A model generated the notes under the pieces. That model searched no databases and had not been told where the DNA came from. It saw only the letters and a program-made list of their open reading frames with translations. Source: Microcoleus sp. AS-A8 (GTDB taxonomy: Bacteria; Cyanobacteriota; Cyanobacteriia; Cyanobacteriales; Coleofasciculaceae). From it: a stretch of 64,000 nucleotides of DNA. The translations under genes and the position numbers were made by a program. This document shows, one piece after another, positions 54,611 to 64,000 of the stretch (position 1 is the stretch's first letter; every line of letters begins with the position of its first letter). The stretch lies in the NCBI GenBank assembly GCA_039962225.1, contig JAMPKV010000028.1:1-64000 (forward strand), given 5' to 3'.

Positions 54611-54804
54611 CAGGGTAGAAGGTTGAAAGTATAGACGTTGAGCGACTCTCAAGGGTAGAAGATTGAGAGTTTTATTCACGCTCTAGCTTCAAGGCTCTGC
54701 GATCCCGGATTGTAGCTCATCACCTCCCTTTTGGTTCTCTTCACCTTGGCAAACGTGTCCTTAAGCGAGACAATAGTTTTACGTCCCCCCTTACAGTCTG
54801 CTTT

Positions 54805-55530
54805 GTGAATAACCTTCGCACAGTCTCAGATACTAAACGAGACTTTTACAACCATCACACCCGCCCTGTTAACTCGATCTTCCGACGGGTGGTCGAAGAG
54901 TTGATGGTCGAGATGCATTTGCTATCGGTCAATGTTGATTTTCACTACGAGCCCATCTATGCGTTGGGGGTTGTGACATCCTTTAACCGCTTCATGGAGG
55001 GCTACCGACCGGAACGAGATAAAGCTTCCATTTTTGATGCCCTGTGTCAGTCGGTGGGGAACAACCCAGAACAGTACAAGCAAGATGCCCAATGGCTGGA
55101 GTCCATGGCACAGCGTGTAACAGGGGAAGAATTAGTTTCCTGGTTAAGCGCACCAAGACCCCAAGATACTTTAGGGGATTTGTATGCCACAGTCGCCGCG
55201 ATCGCAGAAAATCCTAAATTTAAATACAGCCGCCTATTTGCGATTGGCCTATATACACTCCTCGAAAAAGCGGATTCCGAGTTGGTTCAGGACGAAAAGC
55301 GGCGGACTGAGGCTCTAAAGAAAATTAGTGATGGCTTACACCTCCCTGAAGAGAAGTTGCAAAAAGACCTAGAATTGTACCGCAGCAACCTGCAAAAAAT
55401 GGAACAGGTGCGACTTGTGATCGAAGATGCCATTCAGGCCGATCGCAAAAAACGGGAAAAACGGCTTCAGGATCAGAATAAGGCGGCTACTTCTGCGAGT
55501 GATTCTCAAGAATCTACACCGGGTGTGTGA
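54805..55530 (+). CDS. thf1: Thylakoid formation protein Thf1/Psb29
   Basis: 241 residues from a GTG start. NLRTVSDTKRDFYNHHTRPV, SVNVDFHYEPIYALGVVTSF, EGYRPERDKASIFDALCQSV, and FKYSRLFAIGLYTLLEKAD match the family. The last ~60 residues are a charged helix. Thf1 takes part in photosystem II biogenesis and FtsH protease complex stability. Single gene; the GTG start is unusual for the region. Confidence 0.95.
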   Translation: MNNLRTVSDTKRDFYNHHTRPVNSIFRRVVEELMVEMHLLSVNVDFHYEPIYALGVVTSFNRFMEGYRPERDKASIFDALCQSVGNNPEQYKQDAQWLESMAQRVTGEELVSWLSAPRPQDTLGDLYATVAAIAENPKFKYSRLFAIGLYTLLEKADSELVQDEKRRTEALKKISDGLHLPEEKLQKDLELYRSNLQKMEQVRLVIEDAIQADRKKREKRLQDQNKAATSASDSQESTPGV

Positions 55531-55620
55531 CTCTCCTGAATCTTCTGGGCCCTCTGAATCAAAGCTGGGAGGCGGCTCAGGAATTTGGCGATAGAGAGTA
55601 GTTTAAAAGACAGCTAACCT

Positions 55621-55938
55621 CTAAACCAAGGCTTGTAATCGTAAGAGAATCTGCTCAGCCGGTAAGACCCCTTCAATCCGATCTACCGGCTGACCGTTTT
55701 TAAACAGAACTAAGGTTGGCAAAGCATGAATTTGATACTGCGACGCTAGCTGAGGATATTTATCGGAGTCAATTTTGACGACTTGTAAGCGACCCTTGAG
55801 CTGAGCGTTGACTTGATCCAGGATCGGAGCCATCATCTGACAGGGGCCACACCAAGTCGCATAAAAATCGACTAATACAGGTACATCCGAGCCAGAGAGT
55901 AAATCTTCAAAGCTACTGAACTGCTTCTTAACCGTCAT
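55621..55938 (-). CDS. Thioredoxin
   Basis: 105 residues. Active site W-C30-G-P-C33 in FYATWCGPCQMMAPI and cis-Pro HALPTLVLFKNG are intact. The sequence differs clearly from the copy at 32.5 kb, so this is a separate thioredoxin type. It is transcribed divergently from fabG, 97 bp away. Confidence 0.94.
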   Translation of the reverse strand: MTVKKQFSSFEDLLSGSDVPVLVDFYATWCGPCQMMAPILDQVNAQLKGRLQVVKIDSDKYPQLASQYQIHALPTLVLFKNGQPVDRIEGVLPAEQILLRLQALV

Positions 55939-55999
55939 AGAAAAAAATTCCTCTCGTTAGGGTTTCTGCTCGATTCTAGTGCAAAATTCTGAGAGCTGA

Positions 56000-56800
<801 letters not shown>

Positions 56801-57073
56801 CCGTTTGTCGGACTTACCCGTTTACCTGGGCACTCAAAAAGCTTAGATTCGGTAAATTTTTGCCTGTGACGGTTACGCTTGCGGTAGGCAACCGCAGGCG
56901 TCCCGTTTCTAGTGTTTGCTACTTGTGCAGTTCATGGTTCATTGGGGTTGGGTACCTCGTTTTGTGAAACCAACCACTCCAGGCACAGAGTTCACAGAGT
57001 GCGGAACAAGAGGAGATAAACAGAGATTGGGGTTGCAGATGCGGATTGGGTCACTCTTAAATTCCTCATTAAC
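56801..57073. other. Leader region before the CIRCE element of groEL2
   Basis: Contains a hairpin GCTTGCGGTAGGCAACCGCA at about 56877-56897 and a copy of the dispersed repeat at 56967-57005. No gene. Confidence 0.5.
56967..57005. repeat. Dispersed repeat copy in the fabG-groEL2 gap
   Basis: CAACCACTCCAGGCACAGAG then TTCACAGAGTGCGGAA; almost equal to 25660-25680. It lies about 100 bp before the CIRCE operator. Confidence 0.75.
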
Positions 57074-57100
57074 TTAGCACTCAGACCTGTAGAGTGCTAA
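57074..57100. promoter_or_regulatory. CIRCE operator (HrcA binding site)
   Basis: TTAGCACTC (57074-57082), nine-base spacer, GAGTGCTAA (57092-57100): a perfect inverted repeat, 37 bp before the groEL start. Indicates repression by HrcA and heat induction. Confidence 0.97.
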
Positions 57101-57137
57101 ATTGGCTAATGGAGACACGACGAAACACAGGAAACTT

Positions 57138-58811
<1,674 letters not shown>

Positions 58812-58841
58812 TCCACAGCCTTGTAGGTAAGAATCCTTAAG

Positions 58842-58874
58842 AGCAGCTTATCTCTTTAGATATGCTGCTTTTTT
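58842..58874 (+). terminator. Intrinsic terminator after groEL2
   Basis: AGCAGC-T-TATCT and AGATA-T-GCTGCT pair around CTTT, then a run of six T. Very clear. Confidence 0.9.
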
Positions 58875-58944
58875 GTTGCGTTTACGGATCTTTGTAGTAA
58901 TACTGGATTAAACAATGGCAGCTTTAGAGGCTGATTGACCGACA

Positions 58945-60120
58945 ATGCTAGTATTTTTCATTCATGGTGTCGCCACACACGATGTGAAATATGCAGATAA
59001 GTTGAAAAACTTAATTAAGGAAGAGTTTGACCAACAAAAAAAATCCTTTCCCCATTTTTACTCTAGTTTTTGGGGAGATGTATTAAGGGATGTCGGCAAG
59101 ATTTGGAACTGGATTCATCAAGACTTACAAGAAGCCCAGAGAGAATATAAACAGGCTGATATTGATAATCTCTTTCGCTACCGACAATTTAGAGAAGGAT
59201 TTCTCTCGGAGTTTGTTGGTGATTTTTTTAGTTACTTTAATCCTGAACGTGGTACTTATATTAGAAAACTTATTGCAGATCAACTCCATGAGTTTATAAA
59301 AAATAATCCCGAAGAAACTGAACTACATATAGTAACTCACTCTCTAGGAAGCGTCATCTTGTGGGATGTTCTATTTTCGGAAAGATTTAGTTCTCTAGAA
59401 AAAGATCCAGCTATTTATATTCGCTCAATGCTTAATGGTTTTAGCGAGTCTGGAGAATTGAATAAAGTTAAGCTAAAAAGTATAACGACAATGGGTTCGC
59501 CCATTTTGTTTTTAAACATTATGTTAGAAGTTAACCCAAACAAGATTAAACAATTTGCTAACACTTATCAAAATGAACATTTGAGATGGATAAATATTAT
59601 TCATTCTTCAGATGTTGTTGCCTATCCTTTGCGTTCAAGTTTAAACCTAAACTCCTTTGAAAATCTAGTTTTACGAGATGAGTATATTTCAACTGATGCT
59701 AACCTAGCCGAAAAAGCTGCCCGTACTGTTGGTCAAGTGGATGCAGCTATGGCGATAGGAGGAGCTGATGCTCATGTCGGCTACTGGCAATGTCAGCAAA
59801 CAGCTCGTTTAGTCACAGATAATCTTCTGGGTTTAGAAACCCCTATGATACAGAAGGTGGTTTCTAGATTACATAAAGTACCTGGCATGACCAATGATGC
59901 GATGCAACTGAGCCGCCGTGCTTTTATAGATAATACTCTTGCTGAGTTAAAGTTTAGAGATGGTAGCGGAATACTCCGTTTTTGTAACAATCCTTTGAAA
60001 ATTCATTATGTTTATATTTTTGACAGGGAAAATAACTGTGAATTTGTAGGATATGTTGGATGGATTCATTCGGAGGGGCTTAAGGAGGAAATTAAATTGA
60101 TAGAAAAAAGTTTTGGATGA
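58945..60120 (+). CDS. Alpha/beta hydrolase-like protein
   Basis: 391 residues. Starts FFIHGVATHDVKYADKLKNL with an HG oxyanion motif; the nucleophile elbow is THSLGS with Ser at about residue 133 (TELHIVTHSLGSVILWDVLF). A conserved His near GGADAHVGYW may complete the triad, with an Asp in HSSDVVAYP. Lipase or thioesterase-like; substrate unknown. The gene is more AT-rich than its neighbours and precedes corA by 41 bp. Confidence 0.75.
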   Translation: MLVFFIHGVATHDVKYADKLKNLIKEEFDQQKKSFPHFYSSFWGDVLRDVGKIWNWIHQDLQEAQREYKQADIDNLFRYRQFREGFLSEFVGDFFSYFNPERGTYIRKLIADQLHEFIKNNPEETELHIVTHSLGSVILWDVLFSERFSSLEKDPAIYIRSMLNGFSESGELNKVKLKSITTMGSPILFLNIMLEVNPNKIKQFANTYQNEHLRWINIIHSSDVVAYPLRSSLNLNSFENLVLRDEYISTDANLAEKAARTVGQVDAAMAIGGADAHVGYWQCQQTARLVTDNLLGLETPMIQKVVSRLHKVPGMTNDAMQLSRRAFIDNTLAELKFRDGSGILRFCNNPLKIHYVYIFDRENNCEFVGYVGWIHSEGLKEEIKLIEKSFG

Positions 60121-60161
60121 CGCTAATATGAAAAATTAAGTAAATAATGAACAGGAGGTAG

Positions 60162-61316
60162 ATGCACATGAGAGAAAGGCGTGTCCCGGATTTAGAGTTA
60201 GCTACACAAACCGAAGAAAAAGAAGAAGAAGAAGATTTATTTGATTACTTCTACGATAAACCCGGAACTTTACCGGGGACACTGACGATTGGACAAGACG
60301 CCGCACCCTCTAAGATTGTTTTAATTGACTACAACGACTCCAGTGCTACTCGTATTCAGCTTACTAGGCCGGAAGACTGTGGATCTTACCTAGATACCGA
60401 GTCAGTTTCTTGGGTTGATGTTAGCGGTTTAGGTAGTGAAGATATCTTAAAGCAATTGGGTAAAGTATTTGATTTGCATCCCCTTGTGCTGGAAGATGTG
60501 GTTAATGTACCTCAACGCCCGAAAGTGGAAGATTACGATGATCAGTTAGTAATCATTGCCCAGATGGTAATGCTCAAAGACAAGGGAGATGGCTTTTGGA
60601 TTGAGCAAGTCAGTTTTGTATTAGGCAAACATTATTTACTTACTGTACAGGAGGAACCCCAACGAGATTGCTTTGGCCCTGTGCGCGATCGCATTCGCAC
60701 CAACAAAGGCAGTGTTCGCAAAGCCGGACCCGATTATTTAGCCTATACCCTTTTAGACGCGGTAATCGATGGGTTTTTCCCCGTACTAGAAGACTATGGT
60801 GAGCGCATCGAAGCGTTGGAGAATGAGGTTATGCTCAACCCAACACCCCAGACTTTGGAAAAAATCTACCAAGTCAGGCGAGAATTGTTGGCATTGCGTC
60901 GGTCAATTTGGCCTCAGCGAGATGCGATTAATACCTTGATTCGTGGTGGAAGTAACCTAATTGGTTCCGAGGTTTCAATATATCTGCGAGACTGTTATGA
61001 TCACGCAGTCCAAGTAATGGATATGGTGGAAACTTATCGCGAACTAGCTTCAGGTCTAATGGATGTTTATCTGTCTTCAGTCAGCAATAAGATGAATGAA
61101 GTGATGAAATTTTTGACCGTAATGTCATCGATTTTTATCCCACTCACGTTTATTGCTGGAGTTTATGGTATGAATTTTGAATACATGCCAGAACTTAAGA
61201 TGAAGAGTGGCTATTTTGTATGTTGGGGGATAATGGTGACGATCGCGATGGCTCTATTCTTCTTTTTCTGGCGTCGGGGTTGGTTTAAGAATTTTTACTC
61301 TATTAACAATGATTGA
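60162..61316 (+). CDS. corA: CorA-type magnesium/cobalt transporter
   Basis: 384 residues. Long cytosolic part with PLVLEDVVNVPQRPKVEDYD and WIEQVSFVLGKHYLLTVQEE, stalk helix, and two membrane helices near the C-terminus with the YGMNFEYMPE loop (GMN at about 336). Channel for Mg2+. The start ATG has AGGAGGTAG before it. It may be co-transcribed with the preceding hydrolase. N-terminal acidic stretch of ten Glu/Asp is unusual but not disruptive. Confidence 0.95.
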   Translation: MHMRERRVPDLELATQTEEKEEEEDLFDYFYDKPGTLPGTLTIGQDAAPSKIVLIDYNDSSATRIQLTRPEDCGSYLDTESVSWVDVSGLGSEDILKQLGKVFDLHPLVLEDVVNVPQRPKVEDYDDQLVIIAQMVMLKDKGDGFWIEQVSFVLGKHYLLTVQEEPQRDCFGPVRDRIRTNKGSVRKAGPDYLAYTLLDAVIDGFFPVLEDYGERIEALENEVMLNPTPQTLEKIYQVRRELLALRRSIWPQRDAINTLIRGGSNLIGSEVSIYLRDCYDHAVQVMDMVETYRELASGLMDVYLSSVSNKMNEVMKFLTVMSSIFIPLTFIAGVYGMNFEYMPELKMKSGYFVCWGIMVTIAMALFFFFWRRGWFKNFYSINND

Positions 61317-61444
61317 AATACGAATAAATTCAGAAAACAAGTCAATATATCATTTATTTAAAAAGGTATTTTTTATTGATTGTGTTTTATAAATAGCGCA
61401 ATTTTTAACTTTTAATTGTAAATTTTTGCAGAGGTTGACCAGTC

Positions 61445-62074
61445 ATGGATAGTCGTAATTTATTAGTTTTTACGGTTTATATCATCATTGTTATTTATGT
61501 ATTTTATAAAGCCTATCAATCTTTAGAAACTCAAATTACCTTAGAATTAGATAATGCCTTTGTGAATGATGAACTCACTAATAATGGAATCAAAGATCTA
61601 GTAGATATCGACTTTAAAAAGCTCAAGCCCAGTTATCAACTCGATGATTTAAAAAGGCTAAGAATTGGTATAAAAAACAAATCTTCCGAGGAGTCTGCGA
61701 TCACGATTCGAGTCAATTGGGATGAAAGTTCTATTACGAATTATGAAGGAAATGTGAGTCGCATCATTCGGGTCAGTAAAGGACTAGCCGAAATACCGCA
61801 AAAGCAAGTTCCCAGTATCATTGTTGCCAATCAAAAAATTGACGAAGAGTTGAGTGATGACAAAGACATCAACGGCAACTTATTTAAGGTAGAAAAGCTC
61901 AAAAAAGCCTCTAAAAAATCTGAGCCATTTACCCTGCGATTATCCTTTAAAATCTCTCAACCGGGAGCAGGAGAGCGTTCCTGTTTCGTGAATTGTAAGC
62001 TAATTCCTAAAAAGTTACGCTGGACAAAAGCCTTGCTCATTGCCTTGACACCACTGCCGAAAAAGAAGTCCTAA
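61445..62074 (+). CDS. Unknown membrane-anchored protein
   Basis: 209 residues. One N-terminal helix (about residues 7-24, FTVYIIIVIYVFYKAY) anchors it; the rest is beta-rich with charged loops (RLRIGIKNKSSEESAITIRV, FTLRLSFKISQPGAGERSCF), possibly an immunoglobulin-like fold exposed outside or in the cytoplasm. Cannot be assigned. Same strand as corA, 129 bp apart. Confidence 0.55.
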   Translation: MDSRNLLVFTVYIIIVIYVFYKAYQSLETQITLELDNAFVNDELTNNGIKDLVDIDFKKLKPSYQLDDLKRLRIGIKNKSSEESAITIRVNWDESSITNYEGNVSRIIRVSKGLAEIPQKQVPSIIVANQKIDEELSDDKDINGNLFKVEKLKKASKKSEPFTLRLSFKISQPGAGERSCFVNCKLIPKKLRWTKALLIALTPLPKKKS

Positions 62075-62277
62075 ACGGAACTGACGAAGTCATGGACTGG
62101 CAAAAACCGAGTGGAACCACAGCTTGAGGAGGATGGGAGAATTTTTCATCTTTACTTCCCGCAATCATCGACGAACCTTTCGCTCCTCACCTCTTCTCTA
62201 AAGCGAAACCCATACTCGATCACTCCTTTCTTTGTCAAAAGCTAACAGCTAATGCCTAACGGCGATTAGACTGGATT
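62075..62277. other. Intergenic region before rnpB
   Basis: About 200 bp with the promoter of rnpB presumably in it. Contains the common cyanobacterial motif AAAGCTAACAGCTAATGCC near 62238-62256. No gene. Confidence 0.4.
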
Positions 62278-62712
62278 AGGAGAGAGTAGGCGAAGGCAGT
62301 TGCGGACTCGCGTTCTCGTAGAGTCTGAGGAAAGTCCGGGCTCCCGAAAGGCCAAACTTGCTGGGTAACGCCCAGTGCGGGTGACCGTGAGGATAGTGCC
62401 ACAGAAACATACCGCCTTCTCAAGTCTGAGGGATGAAGCATGAAACTTAAGATTTCGTACTTTACCCTTCATACTTTGTTGAGGGTAAGGGTGCAAAGGT
62501 GCGGTAAGAGCGCACCAGCAGCATCGAGAGGTGCTGGCTCGGTAAACCCCGGTTGGGAGCAAGGTCGTAGGAACTACGGTTGGTCTTTTCCCAGTTCCGC
62601 CGAAAAGAACCGCTAGAGGCATCTGGTAACAGATGTCCCAGATAGATAACTGCCCTCCCAGGAGTTTTGCTGCTGTGGAGAACAGAACCCGGCTTATGCC
62701 CGACTCTCTCCT
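62278..62712 (+). ncRNA. rnpB: RNase P RNA, cyanobacterial type A
   Basis: Conserved core GAGGAAAGTCCGGGCTCC (about 62327-62344), GGGTAACGCCCAGTGCGGGTG, AAACCCCGGTTGGGAGCAAG, GGCTTATGCCCGACTCTCTC. The 5' AGGAGAGAGTAGGCG and 3' CGACTCTCTCCT form helix P1. A variable part at about 62420-62500 (P12 region) contains short imperfect repeats (CATACTTT/TACTTTACCC), as in filamentous forms. Plus strand, followed by a T-run at 62711-62717 as terminator. Processes tRNA 5' ends. Confidence 0.95.
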
Positions 62713-62981
62713 TTTTTGAACCTCCGGACAGGACTTTAGGTTCTCACTTTGAGTTTCTGCATCTCGACATGACTCGTTAGTTAGCCTAAACCGGATGGCG
62801 CTAACCACAGTTTTTGTACTTGCTGTTTGCTTTGTCAGCTTGAGCCACTTGAATTCTACGACGAACTTAGGTTATGTCAGTAGTATTTAGCTTAAGCCTG
62901 GAATTTCTTTTTGAATTGACTTGCTCAATTCAGAATCAACCGACCAGTAACATGTTGATCTGAGAAACTGATTATTCTGCA
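62713..62981. other. Intergenic region after rnpB
   Basis: T-run of the rnpB terminator at the start; an AGGTTCT/AGAACCT-like pair near 62717-62744 (GAACCT and AGGTTC). Otherwise nothing recognised. Confidence 0.4.
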
Positions 62982-63449
62982 ATGACAACGTTTTTGACAG
63001 TTCGTGAGCAATTTTTTATGGAGAAAACGCTACTTTTCCTGAAGGGATTCGAGAGTACTGACGATAATTTCAAAAATAAGTTTGATCGGGTAATTGCTAA
63101 TCAAGATTATAAAAAGAATTTAGAAGAAAAGTTAATTATTGCTTTAGATCGCTTCGACGAATTAGCCAAAGCCGATGCTTTATTTAAGTTTTTTGTAGCT
63201 CATATTAACAATGAGATCAATCATCAAGAATTCTTACATTACTTATATGTATTAGATAAAGCTGACTTTCATAATATAGAAAAATTTTTAAAATTTTATG
63301 CCTCTAGTGAGGATGTTATCAGTGATAGTTGTTTAAACAGCTTTGCGTTTGTGGGATTATTAAGATTGGTAACAAAGTCCGATTTGACAGTTTTTGGAAA
63401 AAATGAATTTGGCAGCAAATTTTTGAAAATCTTAGGTCTACTTGCTTAA
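62982..63449 (+). CDS. Unknown protein
   Basis: 155 residues, helical and charged, no signal peptide, no domain recognised. It is AT-rich and lies next to an IS200/IS605-like element. Possibly a small accessory gene or the truncated half of a larger protein. Its ATG has no strong ribosome binding site. Confidence 0.5.
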   Translation: MTTFLTVREQFFMEKTLLFLKGFESTDDNFKNKFDRVIANQDYKKNLEEKLIIALDRFDELAKADALFKFFVAHINNEINHQEFLHYLYVLDKADFHNIEKFLKFYASSEDVISDSCLNSFAFVGLLRLVTKSDLTVFGKNEFGSKFLKILGLLA

Positions 63450-63504
63450 ACTCACTTATAGAAAACGCCGTAAAACCCATGTATGAGAAAGCGTGGGATA
63501 TAAG

Positions 63505-63535
63505 GTGGGTCTGCTCCGTCCCTACGCAGACCCAC
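63505..63535. repeat. Hairpin at the left side of the IS200/IS605-type element
   Basis: GTGGGTCTGC (63505-63514) and GCAGACCCAC (63526-63535), ten perfect pairs, loop TCCGTCCCTAC. It lies 88 bp before the tnpB start, where a subterminal hairpin of the element (TnpA recognition) is expected. Confidence 0.6.
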
Positions 63536-63622
63536 AGATTTAACTTCAAGGTCATAACATAAAACTTCACAGTACTCTTATACGCATCCTGATAGCATAA
63601 GAGAGTGGAGCTAGGTCGAGCC

Positions 63623-64000
63623 ATGATCGTATACGAGTTCAAAGTCAAAGGGAAAGAAACGCAATACCGTGCAATAGACGAAGCGATTCGTACTACCCAG
63701 TTCATCCAAAACAAATGTTTAAGGCTCTGGCTGGACAACAAAGGGATAGGGAAGGCTGACCTCAATAAATACTGTGCAGTGCTGGCAGCGGAATTTCCTT
63801 TTGCGTCGGAACTCAACTCAATGGCTCGACAGGCTGCGGCTGAACGAACTTGGAGCGCAATTGCTCGGTTTTACGACAACTGCAAGAAGAAAGTTAAAGG
63901 GAAAAAGGGTTTTCCAAAATTCAAGAAGCACTGCCGCTCAGTTGAATACAAAACTAGTGGCTGGAAGCTTTCTGGTAATAGGAAAGCAATTACTTTCCGG
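63623..64000 (+). CDS. tnpB: TnpB, IS200/IS605-type RNA-guided nuclease (N-terminal part)
   Basis: The frame starts at ATG 63623 and is still open at the last base (126 codons). Sequence begins MIVYEFKVKGKETQYRAIDE, then FIQNKCLRLWLDNKGIGKAD, MARQAAAERTWSAIARFYDN, KGKKGFPKFKKHCRSVEYKT, and matches the N-terminal wedge/REC part of TnpB (OrfB). The RuvC-like catalytic residues lie beyond the window. Without a tnpA in sight the element may be of the tnpB-only (IS1341) class. Confidence 0.9.
   Translation, partial: MIVYEFKVKGKETQYRAIDEAIRTTQFIQNKCLRLWLDNKGIGKADLNKYCAVLAAEFPFASELNSMARQAAAERTWSAIARFYDNCKKKVKGKKGFPKFKKHCRSVEYKTSGWKLSGNRKAITFR

Noticed and set aside
62266-62808. Minus-strand frame of 180 codons covering rnpB
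   Set aside because: It lies entirely over the RNase P RNA, whose conserved core is unmistakable; the frame is a by-product.
63319-63816. Minus-strand frame across the IS left end
   Set aside because: It crosses the tnpB start and the hairpin and lacks any domain.

Overview
The window is a cyanobacterial chromosome segment. Markers are CpcT (phycobiliprotein lyase), Thf1/Psb29, a PAM68-like protein, CruF/CruG (myxol glycoside synthesis), FutA/FutB, a cyanobacterial-type rnpB and a very high density of the HIP1 octamer GCGATCGC. Long intergenic regions, seven-base tandem repeats, many degraded genes and Uma2/DUF29-type accessory genes suggest a large-genome filamentous form (Coleofasciculus/Microcoleus/Oscillatoriales-like). 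The genus cannot be fixed from this sequence.

Layout. 0-5 kb: iron uptake. futA (+) converges on a three-gene minus-strand run of a TonB-like proline-rich protein, futB and a pentapeptide-repeat lipoprotein. 5-8.5 kb: a class D beta-lactamase remnant and two overlapping family-4 glycosyltransferases. 8.5-14 kb: a genome graveyard with a truncated Uma2 gene, a DUF29 gene, a NACHT-type NTPase gene whose ATPase core has been deleted, a helicase 5' remnant, an intact Uma2 gene, ridA and long heptamer repeats. 14-18 kb: a TetR regulator and a DevBCA-type exporter with three copies of a palindromic operator. 18-25 kb: a receiver protein, a Dpp/Opp-type ABC importer (dppA-like separated from dppBC by a terminator and a GT2 gene), then a two-gene split photolyase/cryptochrome. 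26-32 kb: an MntA/HepT toxin-antitoxin pair, a response regulator, and a divergent pair of an unknown helical protein and a TerB-dynamin-like GTPase. 32-36 kb: an ArsR-thioredoxin-SDR-GST-old yellow enzyme cluster that looks like an electrophile/redox stress module.

36-63 kb is mostly housekeeping: DAHP synthase, PAM68-like protein, rpsO, ruvX, a double GNAT protein, cruF-cruG, RNase HI with a C-terminal extension, dnaX, a GT2 enzyme, a desaturase-SDR fusion, typA, hemF, a STAS protein, cpcT, thf1, thioredoxin, fabG, groEL2 with a perfect CIRCE operator, an alpha/beta hydrolase, corA and rnpB. The window ends inside a TnpB gene of an IS200/IS605-type element.

The best candidates for undescribed biology are the divergent TerB-dynamin/helical-protein module (27.9-32.0 kb), the split photolyase pair in reversed domain order (24.8-26.1 kb), and the structured leader ahead of the TonB-like/FutB run. 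Function assignments rest on motif recognition by eye; no database search was run.
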